5,555 nucleotides of DNA, from NCBI GenBank assembly GCA_008501575.1, contig QQUO01000289.1, positions 1-5,555 of the forward strand, written 5' to 3'. This document shows positions 1 through 5,555 of this stretch, one piece after another. The position numbers and the translations under genes were made by a program. The notes beneath the pieces are model-generated. The model was not told the DNA's origin and did not search any database. It was given only the letters and a program-made list of their open reading frames with translations. The stretch is from Pseudomonadota bacterium. GTDB taxonomy: Bacteria; Pseudomonadota; Gammaproteobacteria; Xanthomonadales; Marinicellaceae. Each line of letters starts with the position of its first letter. Position 1 is the stretch's first letter.

Positions 1-337
1 TTATATCATCCTGTAAATAGCGTTGACAAAGTACAGGTAGTGAGTACAACGACAACCATGCTATCAACACTTGTTTGTCCGTCCACTGAGAATTATCACC
101 AATTCGTAAAACCAGATGAAAATGATTACTCATAATGGCATAAGAGCACACATCAATGGCAAAGGCGGATGTGACCTTTTTTATACGATCAACCAGCCAT
201 TGCCGACGGTGTTCAAACGAATCTCCCGTTAAGGGATCTTTACCACATAAAAAGGCCTGGCGCACACATCGTGAAATGATGTGGTAATAAGGCGTCTGAT
301 CCACACAAATTTGCTGTTTTCTGGCGACAGTCATCAT
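1..337 (-). CDS. REP-associated tyrosine transposase (Y1/HUH, IS200-like), 3' part beyond the window edge
   Basis: Reading leftward from ATG at 337-335, the frame stays open for 112 codons to the window edge, so this is the N-terminal part of a longer protein. The product resembles the Y1 transposase domain of RAYT proteins (TnpA_REP). Residues 22-32 read SRCVRQAFLCG, residues 41-44 read FEHR, and residues 70-77 read SNHFHLVL. The last contains the HUH metal-binding pair His72/His74 (complement of 116-124). In this family the HUH pair holds the metal and a Tyr further downstream attacks DNA; that Tyr would lie in the missing part. RAYTs are domesticated single-strand transposases that act on REP palindromes. 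A second ATG directly follows (334-332) and could be the true start; the ribosome site is weak (GTGAG, complement of 341-345). No frameshift or stop is visible. Family assignment is confident; activity cannot be judged. Confidence 0.9.
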   Translation of the reverse strand, partial: MMTVARKQQICVDQTPYYHIISRCVRQAFLCGKDPLTGDSFEHRRQWLVDRIKKVTSAFAIDVCSYAIMSNHFHLVLRIGDNSQWTDKQVLIAWLSLYSLPVLCQRYLQDDI

Positions 338-499
338 AATCTCACTATCAAAACTCCATTTTCACCGAATGAAAAAATAAAATCTGTAGCAAATGTCGAT
401 TCGGATTGTAAGAAAATGACTACATAAGGTGACTTTCCTTGGATTTCGTTATTAGGGTTGGGATGGAGTTTCGTTAAAAGCTGTCATAAAAATATAGTA

Positions 500-525
500 T
501 TTACTTTTGTGATTTGAGGTAAAAT
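500..525 (+). promoter_or_regulatory. Weak candidate promoter for the lysine-rich mini-gene
   Basis: A TAAAAT -10-like hexamer sits at 520-525. The best -35-like hexamer, TTTACT at 500-505, is only 14 bases upstream, shorter than the usual 16-18, so the pair is imperfect. The region is AT-rich. If this -10 is used, transcription would begin near 532, right at the base of the hairpin at 533-569. This is a prediction by eye only. Confidence 0.3.
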
Positions 526-532
526 ATTGGTG

Positions 533-569
533 ACTTTCGGTGGGTTGACTGGTGTTAGTCTGCCGAAGT
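533..569 (+). repeat. Bulged stem-loop upstream of the mini-gene (leader hairpin or REP-like palindrome)
   Basis: ACTTTCGG (533-540) can pair with CCGAAGT (563-569) with one bulged T. An inner GACT (547-550) pairs with AGTC (557-560) around a six-base loop; the interior loop between the two helices is asymmetric. There is no T-run close after it, so it is not an intrinsic terminator. It lies between the candidate promoter and the ribosome site of the mini-gene, so it could be a 5'-UTR structure. Because a RAYT lies nearby, it could instead be a REP-type target palindrome. Confidence 0.45.
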
Positions 570-586
570 TTTGTTGATTGATATCT

Positions 587-593
587 TAAGGAG
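587..593 (+). promoter_or_regulatory. Strong Shine-Dalgarno site of the mini-gene
   Basis: TAAGGAG matches the 16S anti-Shine-Dalgarno well and ends six bases before ATG at 600-602. This spacing fixes the start. A nearer ATG at 596-598 opens only a six-codon frame. The site is the main evidence that the short frame after it is a translated gene. Confidence 0.8.
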
Positions 594-599
594 ATATGT

Positions 600-698
600 A
601 TGAGCAAAAGTCATGATGCTAAAAAAACAAGCAAGAAAAAACCAGAAAAAACATTAAAAGAAAAACGTCTTGAAAAAAGCAAAAAAAAAATCGATTAG
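600..698 (+). CDS. Lysine-rich small basic protein, 32 residues, function unknown
   Basis: ATG at 600 to TAG at 696-698 encodes 32 residues, beginning MSKSHDAKKTSKKKPEKT and ending SKKKID. Thirteen residues are Lys and one is Arg; there are no Cys or Trp residues and no signal peptide or membrane segment, so a soluble, highly basic and probably disordered cytoplasmic peptide is expected. The order of blocks (short polar start, KKKPxKT, then a charged EKR helix and a Lys-rich tail) recalls short conserved hypothetical proteins in many proteobacteria; this is from memory and not checked. Support for a real gene is the ideal TAAGGAG site at proper spacing and the strong terminator 33 bases after the stop. 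It appears monocistronic. Binding to RNA, ribosomes or another polyanion would suit its charge but is speculation. The codons for residues 28-31 include a run of ten A, where slippage is possible. Confidence 0.75.
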   Translation: MSKSHDAKKTSKKKPEKTLKEKRLEKSKKKID

Positions 699-731
699 AT
701 AATTGAACTGGTTTTAATTAGGAAAAATCAA

Positions 732-768
732 AAACAAAGGCGCACTTTATGGCGCCTTTGTTTATTTT
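732..768 (+). terminator. Intrinsic terminator after the mini-gene, probably bidirectional
   Basis: AAACAAAGGCGC (732-743) and GCGCCTTTGTTT (752-763) form a perfect 12-bp stem with an eight-base loop, followed on the plus strand by TTTATTTT (761-768). On the minus strand the same stem is followed by a T-rich run (complement of the A-rich 722-734), so it could also stop antisense transcription arriving from the macroglobulin gene. It separates the mini-gene from the macroglobulin gene. Confidence 0.9.
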
Positions 769-797
769 GACGGTGAGGCGTGTCACTTGTTAAATGA

Positions 798-828
798 TGG
801 TGGCCAATACTGATTAGGCCAACCACCA
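798..828. repeat. Imperfect palindrome in the intergenic region
   Basis: GGCCAAT (802-808) faces ATTAGGCC (813-820) across ACTG, pairing AAT/ATT and GGCC/GGCC with one bulged A. Outside it TGGT (798-801) can pair with ACCA (822-825) with a further bulge; TGGTGG (798-803) could alternatively pair with CCACCA (823-828). There is no T-run on either side, so it is unlikely to be a terminator. It could be an extragenic palindrome of REP type or an operator. No second copy is visible in this window. Confidence 0.5.
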
Positions 829-897
829 CAATTAAAGAAAACTCAGCAACTTTCAGTTATTGTGTGAGGTGGTTCACGATTATCAGCTTTTTGCCCG

Positions 898-950
898 AAA
901 TAATCATTTTCTTGTCAGGTTCATTGGCTACAATAATAGAAAATAATCAT
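898..950. repeat. 10-bp direct repeat AAATAATCAT bracketing the promoter
   Basis: AAATAATCAT occurs at 898-907 and again at 941-950, starts 43 bases apart, or about four helical turns. The first copy lies just upstream of the candidate -35 and the second just downstream of the -10. That placement would suit paired regulator sites, but AT-rich intergenic DNA yields such repeats by chance too. Confidence 0.4.
912..939 (+). promoter_or_regulatory. Candidate sigma-70 promoter of the macroglobulin gene
   Basis: TTGTCA (912-917) as -35 and TAATAG (934-939) as -10 are separated by 16 bases and lie 24 bases upstream of the start codon, downstream of the terminator at 732-768. TACAAT at 929-934 is an alternative -10 but lacks a good -35 at proper distance. 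The transcript leader would be short. Confidence 0.45.
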
Positions 951-956
951 AAAGGG
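951..956 (+). promoter_or_regulatory. Shine-Dalgarno site of the macroglobulin gene
   Basis: AAAGGG ends seven bases before ATG at 964-966. An in-frame TAA (961-963) directly precedes that ATG, so no upstream start is possible and the start is well fixed. Confidence 0.7.
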
Positions 957-963
957 TAATTAA

Positions 964-3900
964 ATGCGACATATCAAATGGATTCTATTTATAGCAGTTT
1001 TTGCATTAAGCGCTTGTGGTGATTCAAGCGATGAACAATCACAGCAACAAGCTGACAACAAAGTCACCAAATCACAAATAGATCAGACCACGACGGGCCA
1101 AGAAACCGACGGTGAATCTGCTCAAATTGTGGTCAGCCATGGCGGTGAATTTCAGGTTCTTAATATCTCTGAAGGCATTTATGACAACACGGCGGCTTTG
1201 CAGATTAATGTTAATCAACCCCTTGATAGACAGCAGGATTTTAACCGGCTAATTCAAGTCACCGAAGCCGGTCAATCAATTCAGCCGGCCTGGATTGTCG
1301 GCGAGCAGGCCTTGGCCTTGTATTATCCCTTTATAAAAACCGACACAGAATACAGCCTAAAGGTCAGTCAGTCATTGCAATCGCAGCAGGGCAAGTCACT
1401 GACACAAAACCACCAAAAAACCCTGAAAACTCAGCCGGCACAACAAACAGTGCGATTTTTGTCACAAGGCTATACCTTATTACCCAGCGATAAAGCATTA
1501 CCGATTGAAGCGGTTAATGTCAATGCAGTGGATTTAAAATTTTGGCGTATTCATACCAACCAGCTCCATCAATTCCCGCAAAACCCACACAAAACCAGCA
1601 CTTATCAGTTGCGAGAACTGGCCAAAATTGCTGATCTTGCTTACACTGCGCAATTTGCATTAGACAGCACCGCCAATAAAACCGAGCAACATCAAATCCC
1701 CATTCACGGTATCGATGCATTAAGCCCAGCCGGGGTTTATTTCGTTACCATGATGGGTGCTGAAAACTACGATTATGATTATGCCAGCACCTGGTTTATC
1801 CACACAGATATCGCCCTACACAGTCGCCAATATGGTGAATCAATGGCCTTATTTGCGCAACAACTGCCCAAAGCAAGTCCCTATCAAAACGTACAGCTGA
1901 CCGCATATAACCACAAAGGCAACGTTCAAGCCGAAGCGCTGACAGATGCCGCCGGTTTTGCTCAATTGCCCACTTCAGGTCGTGAAAAAACCCAATTTAT
2001 CGTTGCTGAAAAAGATGACCAAATCCAAATTCTCAGGCTTAATGAGCCGAAACTTGATTTAAGCGAATATCCCATCAGTGGTCGCCATTATCAGGCCCAA
2101 GAGTTGTTCTTATATGCCCCCAGAGACCTCTATCGACCCGGTGAAACTGTGCATATCAATGGTCTGCTGCGCAATGATGATGGTCGTTTTGAACGTGCTT
2201 TACCGCTGACCGTTGATATTAAGCGCCCGGACAATCGCGTGATTCGACATTTTAATTGGGCCGGTGATGGTGAGGGCTTTTACAGCACAGCTTTTGATTT
2301 GCCGGATAATGCCATGACCGGACAATGGCAGTTTGTGGTCCATCTGTCAGATAAACGCCGCTTTCAGTATGATTTCTCGGTGCAGGATTTTCTGCCCGAG
2401 CGGCTGACCATGACCCTTAAACCTGAAAGCAAACTCATCAGCACAGATTCTGCTGCAAACATCAACATTCAAGCCGATTATTTATACGGCGCACCGGCGG
2501 CCGGAAATCGTTTCGATGCCACGGTGACTTTGTCCTCAGCACAAAAGCTGTTTGAGGATTACAGCGATTATCAATTTGGCGCCAATCATTACCAGGAATT
2601 TAATGACAGTTTTACCGTGGATTCAGCACAACTAAGTGAAGCAGGGACAGGCACCTTAATCATTCCGAATAAATGGCAGAACACACAGTTTCCTTTAAAT
2701 CTGACCGCCCATATCAATGTCTATGAAGCCGGTGGGCGGCCTTTGTCTCGTTACAGTCGCTTACAAGTTTGGCCGCATGACCGCGCTGTCGGCATTAAAC
2801 CATTATGGGACAGTCGCTTTGCCGACCCCAATTCTAACAACGGATTTGAACTAATTGCTGTAAACAAAGCCGGTGAACAAATTGATATGGCCGATGCCCA
2901 GCTGCTATTGATTAAGGAAAACAGCCAACGCTATTGGCACTGGGGCGATGACGGTTGGGCTTATCGTAATCAAGATGAAGAACAAACCGTTTATAGCGCC
3001 ATGCAGCCATTGACTGCCGCTCAAGCGGTTCGTATACAACTACCAATACAATATGGCCAATACCGTCTGGAAATTCGGGACAGTCAACAAAATACCCTGA
3101 GCTCCTACCGCTTTTTTGCCGGATGGCGTTGGTATGATCCGAATAATCTACAGGCTGAAAAGCCCGATCAGGTCAAACTAAAATGGCAGAATCATGCCGT
3201 CACACCGGGACAGTCAGCCGCCTTAAGCGTACAAGCGCCGTTCGCCGGAACCGCCATTATTACCGTGGAATCGGATGAATTACTGTGGCATCACGTGCAA
3301 GTCTTAGACCAGGCACATACTGAAATAAAAATTCCCATAGACCAAAACTGGCAACGCCATGATATTTACGCCGCGGTCACCGTCATCAAAGCCGGTCAAC
3401 CAAAACGCAAACACTTACCTCAGCGGGCCCTGGGTTTAATTCATGTGCCCCTGGATAAACAAGCACGACAACTGGATGTTGAACTGAGCCATGCGTCTAA
3501 GGTGTTACCTGACAATACCCTCACGGTTAAAGTCAAAGTCAATAATATCGATTCAAATGCCAACCTCAAAAGCTTTGTTACCCTGGCTGCGGTGGACACC
3601 GGTGTCTTGAATGTCAGTCAGTTTAAAACGCCCGATCCCTTTGCCTGGTTCTTCGATCCGCGACAATATGCGCCGGCGATTCATGATATGTATGGCCGTT
3701 TAATTGCCTTAATTGATGCCAAGAAAGCGATGCAGAAATTTGGCGGTGATGCCGACATCAGCCGTGGGGGCGACAAACCCAAATCAGAGGTGCAAATTGT
3801 CTCCATATTAAGCGACAAAGTACTGCTGAATGCGCAGGGTGAAGCGGATATCGATTTTAAACTGCCTTATTTTAATGGCGAGCTGCGCCTCATGGCGCTG

Positions 3901-5555
3901 GCCTTTAATGACGCGCAAATCGGCAGCAAAGACAGCACCGTCAAAGTTGCTGCACCGGTGGTAATTGAAGCTTCCTTACCACGATTTTTGGCCAAAGGTG
4001 ATCAATCTACCGCAGTGATTGAAGTCCATAATACCGAACCACAAGCACTCAAACTACAGCTTAAAATTACAGCAGACCAGGCCTTGGGCGGACAGAAATT
4101 AGAACAAGAAATTAGCCTGAATGCCGATGAGAAACAGCGCATCCAGTTAGCCCTGTCCGGTAACAACCATCATGGACAAGGACAATTGCGGGTTCAGGCA
4201 CAAGCCGATGACAGCGATTTTAGTATGGATCGGCAATGGAGCTTAGGCCTGCGTCCGGCCCGTCCGGCCATTACCCGGCAGCACAGCTTTGTGATTAATC
4301 CGGGTGAAACAATCAGCAACCAAGCGGATTGGCACAATCATTTTGAAACCGACGGTCTGAAAGCCATCTTGACGCTGTCGGACACCGTGATTTTAGCCGA
4401 AGAACAACAATTGGCCGAATTGCTACAATATCCATACGGCTGTTTGGAGCAGACCACCAGCCGTGCCTGGCCATTAATGTTGGCCGAACAAAAAGATTTT
4501 ACCGTCTATGCCAAAAGCAGCAACGCGGATTTATACCAAAAAAGACATGAATACCTTGAAACTGCCATTGGTCGGATATTGAGTATGCAAAAATCTAATG
4601 GTGGATTTGGCGCCTGGTCCAGTGACAGCTATGAAGCCAATTGGCTCACCGTATTCGCCACGGATTTTCTGATTACCGCTAAAAATCAAGCTTACTCAGT
4701 TCCGGATAAAGCCTTACAAAAAGCCACTGAACGATTGCGTCATTATGTGCAAAGCCAATTCTATCTGCAATCTGATTTCAGTCGATACCTCAGCCATCCA
4801 CACAACTTTCGGATATCCGTCAAAGCCTATGCCGCCTATGTGCTGGCACAAAGTCAACAGATCAGTGTCGGTGATGTACGACGTGTCTATGACAGCTTAA
4901 CAACCACCATAAATAGCCCCCTGCCATTGGCCCATTTGGCTCGGGCTTTGGAATTACTGGGTGATCAGAAGCGCGCCACCGAAGCCTGGCAACAAGTGGT
5001 TGATTTTAAATGGCAGGCAGACCGCTATGCCTATTACGGAAACTACGGCTCTAAAATTCGTGACTACACTGCGGTGGTGCAATTGGGCCTTGAAAGTCCT
5101 TTATTACAACAGTCGCCACAATCGGTGATGCCGTTGTTGCCTGAAATAAAAGCGGAATTACAACAACGCCGTTGGTTGTCCACACAGGAACGCGGAATCC
5201 TGTTCCGAACCGCTAAATTGCTGGGGCAACAATCTGCCGGCGAGTGGCTGGTTAATTTAACCAATCAGGGGCACAAGACCAGCATTGAACGAGACCAGGA
5301 TTTAATCAATGTTTATGTAGAACAAGATGCTCAAACCAAGATAAGCCTTGAAAACACCGGCCAAAAAACTGTGTTTGCCGACTGGACCTATCAGGGTTAT
5401 CCAAATAAACCGGTTGCCCTAAAAGAGGGCGTTGGCGTCACCAAGCGTTATTACGACCTGTCCGGTAAAGTGCTCGACTTAAGCCGGGTGAGAACCGGTG
5501 ATCTGGTGCTGGTTAAAATCACCGCCAGCCTGGATAAGCAATTTAATTATTTACC
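964..5555 (+). CDS. yfhM: Bacterial alpha-2-macroglobulin lipoprotein (ECAM/YfhM type) with thioester, C-terminus beyond the window edge
   Basis: One open frame of 1530 codons runs to the edge; E. coli YfhM has about 1650, so only the end of the last domain is missing. Residues 1-17 are a lipoprotein signal with lipobox LSAC and Cys18 as lipidation site; Gly at +2 argues against Asp-type inner-membrane retention. A polar Q/S/T/D-rich linker (19-58) follows. Macroglobulin-type domains start near residue 60; the MG2 hallmark APRDLYRPGET is at 385-395. AVDTG (876-880) and a Gly/charged stretch at 926-945 (FGGDADISRGGDKPKSE) mark the probable bait segment. The A2M core domain spans about 950-1010. 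The thioester domain spans about 1140-1425, with YPYGCLEQT carrying Cys1160 and Gln1163 (4441-4452), GGFGAW at 1213-1218 and WLSTQE at 1404-1409. A final MG10-like domain begins near 1430. The only two Cys codons are the lipid and thioester ones. Known role of the family: a periplasmic trap where bait cleavage exposes the thioester to bind the protease covalently. E. coli places it next to pbpC; that cannot be seen here. Confidence 0.95.
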   Translation, partial: MRHIKWILFIAVFALSACGDSSDEQSQQQADNKVTKSQIDQTTTGQETDGESAQIVVSHGGEFQVLNISEGIYDNTAALQINVNQPLDRQQDFNRLIQVTEAGQSIQPAWIVGEQALALYYPFIKTDTEYSLKVSQSLQSQQGKSLTQNHQKTLKTQPAQQTVRFLSQGYTLLPSDKALPIEAVNVNAVDLKFWRIHTNQLHQFPQNPHKTSTYQLRELAKIADLAYTAQFALDSTANKTEQHQIPIHGIDALSPAGVYFVTMMGAENYDYDYASTWFIHTDIALHSRQYGESMALFAQQLPKASPYQNVQLTAYNHKGNVQAEALTDAAGFAQLPTSGREKTQFIVAEKDDQIQILRLNEPKLDLSEYPISGRHYQAQELFLYAPRDLYRPGETVHINGLLRNDDGRFERALPLTVDIKRPDNRVIRHFNWAGDGEGFYSTAFDLPDNAMTGQWQFVVHLSDKRRFQYDFSVQDFLPERLTMTLKPESKLISTDSAANINIQADYLYGAPAAGNRFDATVTLSSAQKLFEDYSDYQFGANHYQEFNDSFTVDSAQLSEAGTGTLIIPNKWQNTQFPLNLTAHINVYEAGGRPLSRYSRLQVWPHDRAVGIKPLWDSRFADPNSNNGFELIAVNKAGEQIDMADAQLLLIKENSQRYWHWGDDGWAYRNQDEEQTVYSAMQPLTAAQAVRIQLPIQYGQYRLEIRDSQQNTLSSYRFFAGWRWYDPNNLQAEKPDQVKLKWQNHAVTPGQSAALSVQAPFAGTAIITVESDELLWHHVQVLDQAHTEIKIPIDQNWQRHDIYAAVTVIKAGQPKRKHLPQRALGLIHVPLDKQARQLDVELSHASKVLPDNTLTVKVKVNNIDSNANLKSFVTLAAVDTGVLNVSQFKTPDPFAWFFDPRQYAPAIHDMYGRLIALIDAKKAMQKFGGDADISRGGDKPKSEVQIVSILSDKVLLNAQGEADIDFKLPYFNGELRLMALAFNDAQIGSKDSTVKVAAPVVIEASLPRFLAKGDQSTAVIEVHNTEPQALKLQLKITADQALGGQKLEQEISLNADEKQRIQLALSGNNHHGQGQLRVQAQADDSDFSMDRQWSLGLRPARPAITRQHSFVINPGETISNQADWHNHFETDGLKAILTLSDTVILAEEQQLAELLQYPYGCLEQTTSRAWPLMLAEQKDFTVYAKSSNADLYQKRHEYLETAIGRILSMQKSNGGFGAWSSDSYEANWLTVFATDFLITAKNQAYSVPDKALQKATERLRHYVQSQFYLQSDFSRYLSHPHNFRISVKAYAAYVLAQSQQISVGDVRRVYDSLTTTINSPLPLAHLARALELLGDQKRATEAWQQVVDFKWQADRYAYYGNYGSKIRDYTAVVQLGLESPLLQQSPQSVMPLLPEIKAELQQRRWLSTQERGILFRTAKLLGQQSAGEWLVNLTNQGHKTSIERDQDLINVYVEQDAQTKISLENTGQKTVFADWTYQGYPNKPVALKEGVGVTKRYYDLSGKVLDLSRVRTGDLVLVKITASLDKQFNYL
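4429..4455 (+). other. Thioester motif of the macroglobulin (YPYGCLEQT)
   Basis: The codons give YPYGCLEQT, residues 1156-1164. In thioester-bearing alpha-2-macroglobulins and complement proteins the Cys and Gln of CxEQ form the internal beta-cysteinyl-gamma-glutamyl thioester. Both residues are present, which places this protein with the trapping type (YfhM) and not with bacterial paralogues such as YfaS that lack the motif. Confidence 0.93.

Larger units (their letters stand above)
338..599. other. Intergenic region between the RAYT and the mini-gene
   Basis: No convincing reading frame lies here. The two flanking genes diverge, so this stretch must carry promoters for both. It contains several short repeats: GGTGACTTTC at 428-437 and 529-538, TTTCGTTA at 444-451 and 469-476, and the inverted pair AAACTCCAT (351-359) with ATGGAGTTT (463-471). 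A bulged hairpin lies at 533-569. No convincing promoter for the RAYT was found on the minus strand. Confidence 0.6.

Noticed and set aside
1..768. Complete insertion sequence with terminal inverted repeats around the transposase
   Set aside because: HUH/Y1 transposases do not use terminal inverted repeats, the left end is outside the window, and RAYTs are usually single-copy non-mobile genes.
794..817. Seven-codon frame starting ATGATG in the intergenic region
   Set aside because: No ribosome site and it coincides with the palindrome; too short to support as a gene.
1520..1720. 66-codon open frame on the minus strand
   Set aside because: It lies wholly inside the macroglobulin gene in antisense, has no recognisable motif, and the plus-strand frame there aligns well with YfhM proteins.
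5064..5264. 66-codon, Cys-rich open frame on the minus strand
   Set aside because: Antisense to the thioester-domain end of the macroglobulin; its Cys content arises from complemented Gln/Thr/Ala codons and it has no independent support.
1..5555. CRISPR array, tRNA or rRNA, or a clustered defence system
   Set aside because: No regularly spaced repeats, cloverleaf or rRNA-like segments were seen, and the one large gene is a known family, not part of a visible multi-gene system.

Overview
The window looks like a chromosomal segment of a gammaproteobacterium of moderate to low GC. The basis is an ECAM/YfhM-type bacterial alpha-2-macroglobulin lipoprotein, a REP-associated (Y1/HUH) transposase of a kind frequent in Gammaproteobacteria, and Escherichia-like promoter and Shine-Dalgarno signals. 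A genus cannot be assigned from this sequence alone.

Layout. Positions 1-337 (minus strand) hold the N-terminal 112 codons of a REP-associated tyrosine transposase (RAYT), cut by the left edge. Positions 338-599 are non-coding, with short repeats and a bulged hairpin. Positions 600-698 (plus strand) encode a 32-residue lysine-rich mini-protein with a clear ribosome binding site. It is followed by a strong intrinsic terminator at 732-768, so it appears to be a separate small transcription unit. Positions 769-963 are intergenic and contain an imperfect palindrome (798-828) and a candidate promoter bracketed by a 10-bp direct repeat. From 964 to the right edge one uninterrupted reading frame (1530 complete codons) encodes a lipoprotein of the bacterial alpha-2-macroglobulin family with an intact CLEQ thioester motif. 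Its last roughly 100-odd residues are missing.

How the parts relate. The macroglobulin is predicted to be a periplasmic, membrane-anchored protease trap: cleavage of a bait segment should trigger covalent capture of the attacker through the thioester. In Escherichia coli the homologue is encoded beside pbpC (PBP1C). Whether that holds here cannot be seen. The RAYT and the mini-gene show no functional link to it and are separated from it by a terminator. No CRISPR array, RNA gene or defence cassette was found. The items most worth a second look are the unannotated mini-gene with its 5' hairpin, the palindromes near the RAYT, and the direct repeat around the macroglobulin promoter.
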